Positions 34,561-45,382 of a DNA stretch of 64,000 nucleotides are shown here, piece after piece. The DNA is taken from positions 248,001 to 312,000 of the forward strand of contig MARA01000032.1 of assembly GCA_001792895.1 (NCBI GenBank), read 5' to 3'. The notes beneath the pieces are model-generated. The model did not search any database. It was given only the letters and a program-made list of their open reading frames with translations, and was not told the origin of the DNA. This DNA comes from Lentinus brumalis (taxonomy: Eukaryota; Basidiomycota; Agaricomycetes; Polyporales; Polyporaceae). Both the position numbers and the translations under genes were made by a program. Numbering within the stretch: position 1 is the first letter of the stretch; every line of letters begins with the position of its first letter.

Positions 34561-35736
34561 TCAATAGCTGCAAAGCTCCATGTCGGAGTCGTGCGCACTC
34601 GGGCTGACCATCGGCATCGTCAACCCGTCGAGCCCAAACGTCAGATCCTCAACATCCGCGCTGTCCTCGTACGCCTTGCCCTTCGATCCGCGCGTGCCGG
34701 GCCCGTCGTACCTCGAGCCCCTCGCCGTCATGTTGACGTTCTGGATCTCCCCAAGCAGCGACCTCGTCCGCTGGCCAGCCGCCGCGGGCGAGTTCACTGC
34801 CGCCGTGGCACGCTTCTTCGGAGTCGAGGTCATCGCAAAGTTGTGGCTCTTCGTTGCACGACCAGCCCGGGAGTGACCGCTGCGCCGAAGGATACCGGTC
34901 GGGCTACGGGGTGGAGCGGCAGGGGTGCTGCGCGAACGCAGGATGCGGGCCCCCGCCGCGGCTCCTATGGCCCTGGGTGCAGGCTCCGCCTTGGCCAGAA
35001 GAGGAGAGACGCGACGCCCTTCGGCGCGGGTGATTGCGCGCACGGGGTCGGAGGGAAGCGAGTCCTCAGTGCGGCGCTTCTTCTGCGGGCGTGCCTCGGG
35101 GTGGTCCTCTTCGGAGTCTTCGCGCAGGACGGCGAGGCAGGGAGTGCCGAAGGTCATGCTCGGACGGCCGCGGCTGGCAAGGGGGGACATGGGGCTGGGA
35201 GGCACGTTGCGTCCTCTGATTGTGCGCGGGGTCGTAGGCGTGCCGTTGCCCGCGACCACTGAGCGAGTGTGTGAGCGCGTTACTGGACCGACATCTGGCT
35301 CCGGCATGGTCGCGCGGATCCCGACTAGGACCTCGATGGAGTGACGGATACAGACATCCGGACGGAAGGGATTGGTGTCGATCTGCATGGCCAGAGGAAG
35401 CTTCGCGTTGAGGGTGGCCGCAACAGAAAGTAGCTGGGTGCGAGACATGGTGACGAGATCGGCATGGCAGCAGAAGGGGATGACGTTGAGCGCGGTGATG
35501 ACAACAGCGTCTTCGGCAAGGTCGTCGTTCTGTAGAGCGACGCAAGCGGGGTGAGATGAATTCGCTGCTGCAGGGGGACGAGAGGTCGCAGCGATCCGAG
35601 TGATGTCGTCTTCCGTCGAGTCGTCTTCGCGGTTGCGCTTCCCCAGACTGGGCAGTCCGGGCGTGGGCTTGATAACGTCCAGGATGAAGCGACCGAAGCT
35701 AGCCGTGGAGTGCCTTCTCTTCGAGAGCTTGGCCAT
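34561..35736 (-). CDS. Uncharacterised Ser/Arg/Pro-rich, nuclear-looking protein
   Basis: Single exon of 391 codons from the ATG at 35736 (MAKLSKRRHSTASFGRF). The frame stays open upstream to 35793, but the Met with the KRR cluster is the better start. An ordered-looking segment spans residues about 75-150 (DAVVITALNVIPFCCHADLVTM and HSIEVLVGIRATMPEPD). The rest is low-complexity and rich in Arg, Ser and Pro, with basic clusters such as QKKRRTE (about residue 220) and TPKKRAT that look like nuclear localisation signals and Ser/Thr-Pro sites. It ends in an acidic/hydrophobic tail (DVEDLTFGLDGL). I do not recognise the family. Cell-cycle kinase substrates have this look, but that is only an impression. 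It is convergent with peroxiredoxin 1 and divergent from NDC1. Confidence 0.68.
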   Translation of the reverse strand: MAKLSKRRHSTASFGRFILDVIKPTPGLPSLGKRNREDDSTEDDITRIAATSRPPAAANSSHPACVALQNDDLAEDAVVITALNVIPFCCHADLVTMSRTQLLSVAATLNAKLPLAMQIDTNPFRPDVCIRHSIEVLVGIRATMPEPDVGPVTRSHTRSVVAGNGTPTTPRTIRGRNVPPSPMSPLASRGRPSMTFGTPCLAVLREDSEEDHPEARPQKKRRTEDSLPSDPVRAITRAEGRRVSPLLAKAEPAPRAIGAAAGARILRSRSTPAAPPRSPTGILRRSGHSRAGRATKSHNFAMTSTPKKRATAAVNSPAAAGQRTRSLLGEIQNVNMTARGSRYDGPGTRGSKGKAYEDSADVEDLTFGLDGLTMPMVSPSAHDSDMELCSY

Positions 35737-36494
35737 CGGGAGCGGCTGGCCAGGGGGAGTCGGCGAAGGTGAGGGATAGTGCGAGCAAGTCAAGCAGAAC
35801 GAAGTTGCTCGGTGACTTGACTAGTCTTACGGCTGACCGGAGGCTCACCAGCCTCCGACGAATCGGTGAAAGACCCGTACTGTTGAGGTTGAGGCTGACT
35901 GGATGACGATGTATAGCCCAAAGAAAGAGATTCAATACCTGGTGATTCTTCTTAGTAATTGACCTCGACTTCCTCCCTGTAGGTCGCCGCTACCTTGGTC
36001 AATCTACCGTATGAATCCCATGCCATCGAGAAGCATGTACCATGTAGTACTTGAGGCCTAACCCCTGGTGACTCGTCATTCGGGCTAGGCGATCAGGTCG
36101 AGCTCATCCACAGCAATGAGCGACACCAAGCATTAAAGAGTAACACGGCTTCTGGGACTGGGAGGAGGAGGAGGACAACAGGAGGTACTTGTGCTGACGC
36201 TGCAGCAGGATGGGGCAAAAAGCGTATACGATGACATACCATTCATTCCATTCCCTCCGGTCCCATACGGTTCCATTCGCATAATTTTTGTATCGTCCGG
36301 CGCGCGTTGACGATGGAAATCAAAAGGTGCAGACGCGACGATGTTCGGACGGGATTTGAGAGAGAAACGGCCGTTCGCAATTCGAGGGTAGCGGGACAGG
36401 TTCTATTGTAGCACGTGACTATAGACGCGCTCTTGACGCGACGACGCGAAGCTCGAGCAGGTTGTGTTTTGCGCCTTCCTCACCGTCCACCACG
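35737..36494. other. Bidirectional promoter region
   Basis: About 760 bp between the uncharacterised gene (-) and NDC1 (+). A GCACGTGAC E-box lies at about 36411-36419, some 80 bp upstream of the NDC1 start. No ORF is supported. Confidence 0.5.
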
Positions 36495-38968
36495 ATGTCG
36501 ACGGCCGACGCGCCACGAACGCCAGTACGGGCGATACCTTCTACGCTACTGTCACGAACCGCGCCCACGATCCCACCAGCTTCTCAGCTGTACGAACCTC
36601 TCGTCAAAGGCGTCTTGCGCCACCGACTGTACAAAACATTCCTGCATGCTGCGGTCGTCTGCTGGGTGCTCGTTATAACATGGAGAACATGGAGTAACGG
36701 GAGTGGGGGCTCGCTGTTGATGCCAATCAAGCCCTCGACACTGGCGTACACAGTGATGACATTTTGTGCAGGGGCACTCCCAGTAGTGGTATTGCGGAAG
36801 GTCCATCTCATAGGTGAGCATAGACATGTGTTCATCTCAATCTTCAATCCAACACATATGGCATTAGCTGCTCCGACTCCCGCAACATCACCTTGCAAGA
36901 CGATGAGCGGAGCCTTCGCGAAGCAGAGCACATACCACGCTCTCTTAACATACCTCGCCTCGTCCCTTTCCCTTGCTATGCTACACATTCTCATTACCGG
37001 CGCGTACGAGTCCACTGTGGAGCCTCACTCCCGCCTTTCTTTATTCGTCAAGTCTAGGTATGTGCCATGCCTGTTTCTTCGCACGTCCTGCGGCGGCCCA
37101 AGCCATTCCATGCCTCCTATGTGTGTTCCTCTTAAGAGTCCCAATCACTAATTGCCTTTCTGATCAGGAAACACCCATACTACCTCAACGGACATCTGAT
37201 CTATGCGCTCTCATCCCAAGCATTCGTAGCGTGCGCATGCCTCCTACGATGCGTGCTCCTGGACCGCTTCGCCATTCGGTGGACCTCGCTCACGGGTTCG
37301 AACGACAAAATGCAGTCGTTCGGTCTCGCGCGTGTCCTGACCGTTATCCTCACGAGTCTTGTCTACACGCTTATGGTCACGATCGCACACCTGGCGGCAT
37401 TCGCCCTTACCCGGTCCACGGTGCTCCCCCTGCTTTTCCAGCTGCCATTTGTTTCCATGCTTCTTCGGCCGTTCACCGCACACTTCCTTCGCGGTCAGTG
37501 GACGCTGATGCTGTTGAACCGACATTGGTCGCTTGTCAGCCGCACCTTCTACCTCGCATTGAGCACGGTCGGCATCTGGGAGTTTGCAGAGAGCTCGTTT
37601 GACTCCATCGTCGCAGAGGTATGTGTCGATCTATTGAGATTGAGAACAGGATGAAACTTACTGTCGCCCGATACAAGTCCGTCACAGTCGCAGATCACAC
37701 CGCTGACCCAGGGTTGACCTTGGTCTCCGGTATCACATCCACCGACGCATATCTGAAGCACTTCGCGTACGCTGAACTGCGGGGGTTTGCGACGGAGGAC
37801 TCGCCAGCCGCAAGCAACCGCCGCACTGCGCTCTTTGGTGACCAGAAGTACAATCCGAGCATGTGGTCGACGCTCGCGCGCGAGTCGCTGCTCACCCTCG
37901 GGCACGACTACCAGCTCTTCCTTCGTAGGGGGCAGCCCGCCCCGTCCGGTACGCACCTTCTCGCGCTTCAGTGCTGCCGGCAACTTATCGTCTCTGTGCA
38001 GCGCCTGCCGCCGCACCTGCTCCGTCGGCCAAGTTGCCACCGCCAGTGCCCGCCCGTGCGACGCCGCTGATCCGTGCTTCCGTCTTCAAGCCCGCCCAGA
38101 CTTCTCCCCTGCGTGCCGCACTGGACACGTTCGCGTCAGACGGTCCGATCGCCGCGGCCGTTTCAGAGACGGCCGAGGTAGGCGCGTCGCACATCCCAGA
38201 GCTGTTCCGCTCTGTCATGCATTCCGCGCCTGGTCCCAGCGCCGCAGTGGAGACAGTGAAAAAGGCAGAGGAAAACGTGGTGGCAATCGTCAGCCAGACG
38301 AAGAGCAAGTGGCGGGAGGGTGCGAGCAAGGCCGTCAGCGCGTACGTCCCGGGGAGCGTCGCGGAGACGGCGGGCCAGGTGCAGTCGTGGTGGACAAGGG
38401 AGCGGGTTCACAGGCTCGCGGAGACGAGCCTCCCGAACCGACACATGGATGCGCTCGCCGCAGAAGGTGCGTCCGTCCCCGGCTTCTTCTCGTGTTGCGT
38501 GCGAATGGTGGCTTACTGGCGTGTCTGATCTGTGTCAGTGCTCTGCCGTCTCATCTGCGCGTCTCTGACAGAAGACCGCTACGGCGTCGTCCAACGCGAC
38601 ATTCCCAAAATAATCGAGGCGCTTCTCTCGTTCCTCACCGCGCTAGAAGACTACCAGGCCGAACTGAACGCGAAGTACACGCTGCCTGGGCCCGAGGAGC
38701 TGAAGGAGCTGCCGATAAAGGACGTGGCGGAGAGGGAGACGCTCGCGATGGAGGCCGCACGGGCGAGCGAGGTGCTGAGTGTCGTCAGCGATGGTACGTC
38801 TGCGGCCGGTCTGATTGTCCCCGTGCTCTCGCTGACTGCATGCGAACACGGACAGCAATCAAGGACGGGATTGTGCAGATTGTGCGGACGTTTGGGGAGA
38901 AGCTGTCCGCGTTCAGGTTTCCGCCGCGAATCGCCAAGAAGCTGCAGGGCTTCGTGGACTACAATTGA
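36495..38968 (+). CDS. NDC1: Nucleoporin / spindle pole body anchor Ndc1
   Basis: Membrane nucleoporin that inserts nuclear pore complexes and, in fungi, spindle pole bodies into the nuclear envelope. Seven exons: 36495-36813, 36868-37057, 37168-37618, 37678-37948, 38002-38466, 38539-38793 and 38856-38968, giving 687 residues, close to yeast Ndc1. The N-terminal half carries about six hydrophobic helices, including FLHAAVVCWVLVITW, TLAYTVMTFCAGALPVVVL, LLTYLASSLSLAMLHILI, LIYALSSQAFVACACLLRCVLL, ARVLTVILTSLVYTLMVTI and LPLLFQLPFVSMLL. The soluble C-terminal half has the conserved GDQKYNPSMWSTLARESLLTL, HMDALAAEVLCRLICASLTEDRYGVVQRDIPKIIEALLSF and the end AIKDGIVQIVRTFGEKL. The Ala/Pro/Ser linker at about residues 411-500 is probably disordered. 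Confidence 0.93.
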
Positions 38969-40551
38969 CGACGGGGGGACGCGTACCTCGGCTGCTCGTT
39001 GGTCACTTGGTTGTCTTGTTATAACAGGGGATCCATTTTTGAGGCCGCTGGACGCAGTCGGGCTGTGGCGTGTCCGTCTGTTTCTCAGTTTGAAGTGGGT
39101 AACTATCGCCGGAGGATAGCACGTCGTGTGTCGACCATGGACATCCTTCTAGCTGCGCGCTTCACGCTAATGTACTCTGTTTAGCTGCAAGTTGGTCGCC
39201 TGACGGGGTTACGCGGGCCTGAGTACGGGAAGCTGCGAGGAAGCGTCCTGGGATGTAGCTGGGGCTCGAATTCTGGTTGGTGGGCAAGAGGCCGCACGGA
39301 CTGGGTGCCGAGTTGCCCACCATGGGGTAAGGCTGATACCCGATCTATCATTGTAGGGGGGGGGGTCAGAGACTCAGTAACACGATTTTCAAGTCGAGTT
39401 GAGGACAATATTCATCGCCGTCGCGCGATGTATCAACCCTTCAAATTTACTTGGTTCGAAATCGCGCGCTTAGGGCGATTCTCTGTGAAACGGGGTGAAT
39501 CGACGAAGCGAGTCCGGACTCGCTTCATTCACAGACAAAAATGCCAACTGAAGTTTCGACGCTCTGAACCACTCCATCCCGTGTTGATAGTCGTTCGAAA
39601 CAAGACTCAAAGTAAGTAGCCTTGTTTTCCGCTTCTCTTTTCAAATTTTGACGAATCCGCAAGGTCTTCCATCGTGAGTACTCCGAGCGGCGAGCCCCTC
39701 CTCTTGTTACTGCATGTCTGTTACCGCATTCCAGACAGAGTGGTGTTACGGTTCGGGACGTTGCGAGCCACATGGCAAGCTTGTCACGGATGTATCGCGG
39801 TTAGTCACTCACATTTGGGTGCGTATGTAACGTTAACCATCACGGTGCTCATCCCAAGAAGACGATTATGTATGAGCCTGTATGGGCACTTTCGATGGCA
39901 TGCGAAAGGCACGGATGGCCAAATCGAGACCGACGGCTCCAATCCGGCATTCAAGAAGCCTTGATCGGACTCCGGCTACCGTCGGACAGATCTGTAATCT
40001 CTCATTTAGAATCACGGCAGCATGAAACTCGTCTCGAACGCTCATCCTACATGTACAGGACCGTCTTGATGACTTGTAGAACAAGCTACGGTCACACAGG
40101 GACGTTGGTCGCGAGGTATATTCACGGCTTGTTGCCTCCCGCTTGCCTTCCGATGCTACGAGCCCGTCGGCGATGTTGGACGCCGAGGGGAGTGCCTGGT
40201 CTTTGTCAGCAACAAATGAAGTCAACGGACGGACGATCGTCGCAACACCGCGGGGATCTCTGGCCAGATAACCTTAAACCGGCTGCCGGGAGGACTTATG
40301 CCGGTGCATTACCCTTTTGCGGCCCCAAACTACAATCTTCGTTACTCATCTTGCAGCCGTGGCCAAGCTGCTGACGGCCTGCCCGTGTTACGCTCGCCTA
40401 TAGTTTCTTGCTGCCGGTTATCCTTAAGATCCGGGAGGTATAAGAGAAACGGTCGAGATGGCGCATTTCTCTGGCTTTTCAATCCCCCCCGTCCCGCCGC
40501 AGTATCTGGTTCACCAACGAGTTGTCACCAGTTCACTCCCCAGACTGCATC
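38969..40551. other. Intergenic with a G-run and a long palindrome
   Basis: About 1.6 kb without a supported gene. It holds a run of ten G (39356-39365) and a 20-bp perfect palindrome AAGCGAGTCCGGACTCGCTT (39506-39525) inside a wider inverted repeat (39495-39532). ORFs at 39866-40374 overlap on both strands with no motif. Confidence 0.5.
39495..39532. repeat. Palindrome / hairpin-forming inverted repeat
   Basis: The core AAGCGAGTCCGGACTCGCTT is a perfect palindrome. Flanking GTGAAT and ATTCAC extend it with a few unpaired bases. It is intergenic, about 530 bp after NDC1 and 1 kb before the MFS gene, so terminator, binding-site or transposon-scar roles are all open. Confidence 0.7.
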
Positions 40552-42381
40552 ATGATGTCGGGAACGACCTCTCCACGTTCGTCCTCCGACACCGTGTGCG
40601 CCAACCAAGTGCTCGACACCCGCATCGAGGAGGGCTTGCACCGCGAAGAACTCCGCGCGGAACAGTACGGTGGCGACGATCCTCAGGAGCCCCTTCCGAA
40701 GGAGGGCGGCATCATTCCTGTCCCTCCGGAGAGTAAGAGTGACCCCTACAAGGTCGAATGGGATGGTCCGGACGACCCCGCCAACCCCCAAAACTGGACC
40801 AACCGCTACAAGTGGGCCATCACGGTCCTTTGCACGCTCATGACCGTCAACGTGTATGTACCCCGATCACACGATGTCCGAAAGACGTACTGATGTTACT
40901 CGTTGCTCAGAACATTTGCCTCGTCCGCTCCTTCGGCTGCTGGTGCCTACATAGCGGCCGAGTTCGGTGTCAGCACCGAAGTTGGCTATCTTGTCACCTC
41001 AATCTTCCTTTGCGGTTACGTCGTCGGGCCACTACTCTGGGGACCCGGTTCCGAGTTGTTCGGTCGCCGGCTTATCTTCCGGGTATGTCTAGTCGTCTAC
41101 GTTCTTTTCCACCTCGGCCAGGCGCTTGCCCACAACATCGCGACGCTACTCGTTACCCGTTTCCTCACTGGCGTCTTCGCATGTGCACCCCTCACGATCT
41201 GTGGAGGTGTGATTGTTGACATCTGGGATCCTATCAACCGTGGACGCGCCACCGCGTTCTTCTCAGCTGGTATCTTCGTCGGTCCAGTACTCGGCCCCAT
41301 TGCTGGAGGATTGTGAGTTCCATGCAACGATGGTTCTTTCGCTTGTCATTGACCACTTCCTTGTAGTGTGGCCAACAGCCCCCTTGGCTGGCGATGGGTC
41401 TTCTGGATCATGATGATGTTCGCTGGTGCTTGCACTGTGCTCGCCCTCATCTTCCTTCCCGAGACGTATGCACCTGTCCTTCTGCAATGGAAGGCGAAGC
41501 GGCTGCGGAAGACCGATCCCGAGACGAACGCGAAGCTCTACGCCGAGCACGAACGTTCAGATTGGTCTTTCCAGGGTATCCTGCACCGGACCCTCTACCG
41601 TCCGATCAAGATGATCTACCAGGAACCCATCCTTCTTCTCGTCACGGTGTACCTGTCGCTCGTATATGGTATCCTGTACGCACGTAAGTGTAGTCCCTGT
41701 CTCCTAGTCTTGCCGCCGTGTTGACAAACTGTTCGCAGTGTTTGAGGCTCTGCCCGTCATCTTCGTCGGCACGCGTGGCTTCAACATCGGCGAGTCGGGC
41801 CTCATCTTCATCGCCGTCGGCCTCGGAACAACCATCGGCGCATACCTCACGGTTCCCCTCTCGAAGCACTACCCCGAGCTCATCGTCAAGTGGCGTGGGT
41901 TCCCTCCCCCGAAGAGCGTCTCTACGGCGCCATGATCGGAGCCCCCATGCTCGTCGTCGGCTGCTTCTGGCTTGGCTGGACGGGACAATACCCGAGCATC
42001 CACTGGATCGTTCCCGCGCTCGCGGCCATCCCCATCGGCGCCAGCGTCGCGCTCATCTTCAACGCCTTCCTCTCGTACCTCGTCGACACCTACCTCCAGT
42101 ACGCCGCATCGGCGTTCTCGGCGAACACCATCATGCGGTCCTGTGTCGGCGCGGCGTTCCCACTGTTCACCGTGCAGATGTTCGAAAGGCTCGGGATCAA
42201 CTGGGCGTGCACGCTCCTCGGCTGCTGCTGCCTCATCCTCGCCCCGAGCCCGTTCCTGTTCTACAAGTATGGGACGTGGATCAGGAGCAAGTCCAAGTTC
42301 TCGCCGTGCCCCGACCTCGTCATTCTGAAGGAGCTTGAGGCGGAGAAGGCCGCCAACGAGAAGGGCGCAGACCGGGCGTGA
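40552..42381 (+). CDS. MFS transporter (DHA1, polyamine/drug exporter-like) with an apparent 1-base frame break
   Basis: Plasma-membrane proton antiporter of the fungal Tpo/Flr-like DHA1 group. Exons: 40552-40852 (the donor could be 1 base off), 40911-41312, 41367-41683 and 41739-42381. The protein opens with an acidic, polar tail and the group motif [15 protein letters not shown]. Twelve helices follow, with GSELFGRR (motif A, loop 2-3), [39 protein letters not shown] (motif C, antiporter) and [10 protein letters not shown]. At 41906-41910 (CCCCC) the frame slips by one: [10 protein letters not shown] continues as [12 protein letters not shown] only in the next frame, which then runs intact through helices 9-12 to the stop. 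No intron can fit there. Either one C is missing from the assembly, or the gene is broken in this strain, losing the last four helices. Confidence 0.9.
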
Positions 42382-43691
42382 TTGTCGGCCTCGCGCTTCG
42401 TGTCAGTGTCCTGTTTCTTGGACGTCGTTGTACATAAGTTATTACCTTCAGCGTTCGGCTCTCGGCTTTCCCTCGGTTCTTCTCGGGTTTTGGACATTCG
42501 TGCTATCGATTGTCAACGTCTCCACATCACGCTGTATCCCATAGACCGCGCACACACTAGAAATCTGCTCCCCTTCATCGTCTCTCTGCTCATGCTCACG
42601 TTTACGACTTCTTAACATTGCTCACATATCGATCACGACGAATGATAATGCTTTACATCCTCGCAAAACATATAGACTGCACTGGGACCCTACCCATACT
42701 TATAGGTTGGCTCCCTTCATCAACGATGTCTTTTGGCCTGACTTCGACGACTCGGAAGTGGCCGAAAGTGGCTGACACGCTCGAAAAGGCAAGTGCCTCT
42801 GCTCCCTCTGTCACCCATGACGCGACGACTGTCACAGCACGCCACGAGGGAGCCGCCAAGTTAGTGCTGGGTTTGTGCCAAGTCCCGGCTTGGACTCGTC
42901 GTTGACGATCCCGATATCGTAGGATCTCTGGCAGTGGTATTTTGAACCAAGACGTTGTGCTCGTTGCAACGAGCTCATTCGCCTTCGCGACGCTCCCTCG
43001 GTGGTGGCAGCTGACTCGCCATGTCGAACGATAGAAGTAACAAATGACTCTTGCTCGTCGCCTCCCGACACGGTTCACTAATTCATTTTTTCAGTCAACA
43101 AAGTCGAACGATGCACGAAAGTGCTGAGCCGTTATGCCACATGCGTGTGCAGCACGCTTGACGACCGTTCGGAGGGCCCCGACTCCACCATTCATTGGTG
43201 CGATATGTCTGCAATAGATCGCAACGTTTCTTCACGGCAGGTTCGCCACATCGGTTTAGAAGCTTTGAATGAACAAGGAAACCGATAAACGACCTAACAG
43301 TCCTCCGTCCTCGCTGGGCACTGCTCGCCACCACCGATCTGTCGCATATCACCTTCTCCCCCTCCGTTGCGAAGTTCGCCTGGTTTGCCGCGTACCACCG
43401 CGCAAACGTGGTCGCGGGCCGTCCGACCAATTGCGGCCGTGCTATTCGTCGAGCGAGGGCAAGAGAGAACATGGGGGATCTGGACGCAGCTGGAACGCGT
43501 CCAACTTGTGATGCCACTGAGAGCACGGCAGACGCGCATCGCGCTGACGAGATCCAGGCCAAATTCGCCGACCGAGGCTGCCGACACTCACCGCGTCTGT
43601 CGCAGGTCGCGGCCTCGTCGACGCATACCTCAGTGCTCACAGCGCTCTCCTCGACGTCCACCACCGCCCCGTCGACGCGCAGAGGACAGGG
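42382..43691. other. Intergenic with antisense open frames
   Basis: About 1.3 kb. On the minus strand a frame at 43787-43095 contains a segment resembling a mitochondrial presequence ([16 protein letters not shown], then [18 protein letters not shown] before a GT) but no continuation into a known protein. It may be a gene-fragment 5' end. Nothing else is supported. Confidence 0.4.
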
Positions 43692-45104
43692 ATGTTCGCC
43701 GGACTGTGCGCCCGAGGCGTCGCTCTCGAGTGCCGCGCGCACCTCCCGCGTCAAGGCCTGTGTCTCTCCGCTTCCTCCACCAGCCAATCCTCAAGCCCTC
43801 CTCATTCCCTTCACTGTCCCGCGCGTCGGCATAGTTTTGAAGAAGCCCGCGCTGTGGAGTCCAAGTAGGAACCTCGCTTTCCGAGCTGCAGCTCCGCGCC
43901 GTGCGTTCGACCCCCGTTTCTTCTCCTCAAATGCGGCGGAAGTCCCTGCGAATGAGCTCCCGGTACTATCACCGCCCTCGGTTGGAGGCTGGCTGCTCGG
44001 ATCTGCCGTGCTGGTGTTTGCGGTCATCGTTGTCGGAGGTGTCACCCGTCTCACGGAGTCCGGCTTGAGTATAACGGAGTGGAAGCCCATCTCCGGTATC
44101 CTACCTCCCCTCACGCAGGCGCAATGGAACGAGGAATTTGAGAAGTACAAGGCCACTCCCGAGTTTGAGCTGTGTGTAATCCCAAATGCTCCAGTCCCGA
44201 CTATGCGCTCACCCCTGGGTCCGTAGGCTGAATCACTCCATGTTCTACACGAGTTCAAGGAGATCTTATACATGGAATGGGGCCACCGCGTCCTCGGTCG
44301 TATCAGCGGCATCGGTTTCGTCGTACCCCTCGCATACTTCGCCCTCCGGAAACGTCTCACCGCGACGCTGCCCAAGAACCTCGTCGGCATGGCCCTGCTC
44401 ATCGGAGCCTAGGGCGCACTCGGCTGGTATATGGTCAAGTCCGGTCTTGAGGACTCGCTCATGGAGACCCCGGGTGCCGTCCCGCGGGTGTCGCAGTACC
44501 GGCTCGCGGCGCACCTAGGCACGGCTTTTGTCCTGTATGCGGGCATGTTCGGCACAGGGCTGTCTGTACTCATGGACTGGCGGTACGCGAAGAAGCTTCT
44601 TGGAGCGGACTCACCGACGGCGCGAAGTGTAACGAGATCCTCTCCAACCCGAACGTCAAGCGGTTCGCGAGGAACTCGAAGTTGCTCACTGGCCTAGTGT
44701 TCTTGACTGCACTATCCGGTATGTCACTTCGTGAAAGTGAACAGTCCGCTTCTGACACGCTTTACAGGCGCGTTCGTGGGTGGTCTCGATGCTGGTCTGC
44801 TGTACAACGAGTTCCCGCTTATGGGTGGCCGTCTGGCGGCCCCATCTGACGAGCTGTTCGACCCCGCATACGCGAAAAGCCCCGACCGGTCGGACCTCTG
44901 GTGGCGTAACATCTTCGAGAACCCGACCACTGTGCAATTTGATCATAGGTGTTTGGTGAGTGGCAGCCAACAGAATGGCAGGTCGAATTCAGAATACAAA
45001 GGCTGACTGCATCCGCCATCCAGGCGATCACTACGTACGTCGCAACTGCCGCGCTGTACGCGTCGACGTTCAACCCCGCCCCGTGTACCGCTCCATGTCG
45101 GTGA
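43692..45104 (+). pseudogene. COX15: COX15 (heme A synthase) remnant: two 1-base deletions, one nonsense codon, truncated 3' end
   Basis: COX15 converts heme O to heme A in the mitochondrial inner membrane. The homologous stretch begins near 43870 ([15 protein letters not shown]) and is clear through [77 protein letters not shown] and [22 protein letters not shown]. Lesions: (1) between 44242 and 44245 one base is missing, so LNHSM and LHEFKEI lie in different frames; (2) TAG at 44410-44412 replaces an expected Gln in LLIGA-x-GALGWY; (3) near 44595-44603 another base is missing before [13 protein letters not shown]; (4) after YASTFNPAP (about 45085) similarity ends, and the last two-helix region with the second-half heme ligands is absent, TGA at 45102. 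The 5' exon structure is unclear; 43692 is the nearest plausible ATG. Respiring fungi need COX15, so an intact copy should exist elsewhere. Confidence 0.82.
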
Positions 45105-45323
45105 TGAACATGCTACGCTTCGTGCTTCCAGTCCGAAAGGAAGAGGCGACGGATACGTCGGGGGTGTGGGGGGAATACCCTTCAGTCGCGCGACGAGCTC
45201 GTCCATCTGGTCTGGTCCAGAGATGGCGAGAGATTGCTCAGGCGGTCGTTCAAGCGCAAACTCCAGGATATCCCACAGTAACCTCAGGTCAATACTTCGC
45301 GAGTACAGAAAAGCACCACTCAT
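44943..45323 (-). other. Antisense ORF abutting the COX15 breakpoint, possible gene fragment
   Basis: A minus-strand ATG frame starting at 45323 reads MSGAFLYSRSIDLRLLWDIL, then FALERPPEQSLAISGPDQMDELVARLKGIPP. This looks protein-like in composition (amphipathic, charged) down to about 45165. After that it enters the antisense of the COX15 remnant and degenerates. I do not recognise it. It may be a piece of another gene joined to COX15 at a rearrangement point around 45105-45165. Confidence 0.3.
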
Positions 45324-45382
45324 GCAGGAGGCTTCATACGATTTGATACAGAACTGCCATGTACACTATGATACGAGTCAAA

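Noticed and set aside
34444..35262. 272-codon plus-strand ORF
   Set aside because: Antisense to the 391-codon minus-strand gene, very Arg/Gly-rich as expected for a GC-rich shadow, with no motif.
37787..38968. 393-codon open frame on the plus strand
   Set aside because: It is an out-of-frame shadow of NDC1 exons 4-7. The spliced NDC1 frame explains the same bases with conserved motifs.
39445..39470. tRNA-like T-loop (GGTTCGAAAT)
   Set aside because: No acceptor stem, D-loop or anticodon arm could be paired around it. No tRNA gene was found elsewhere by eye either.
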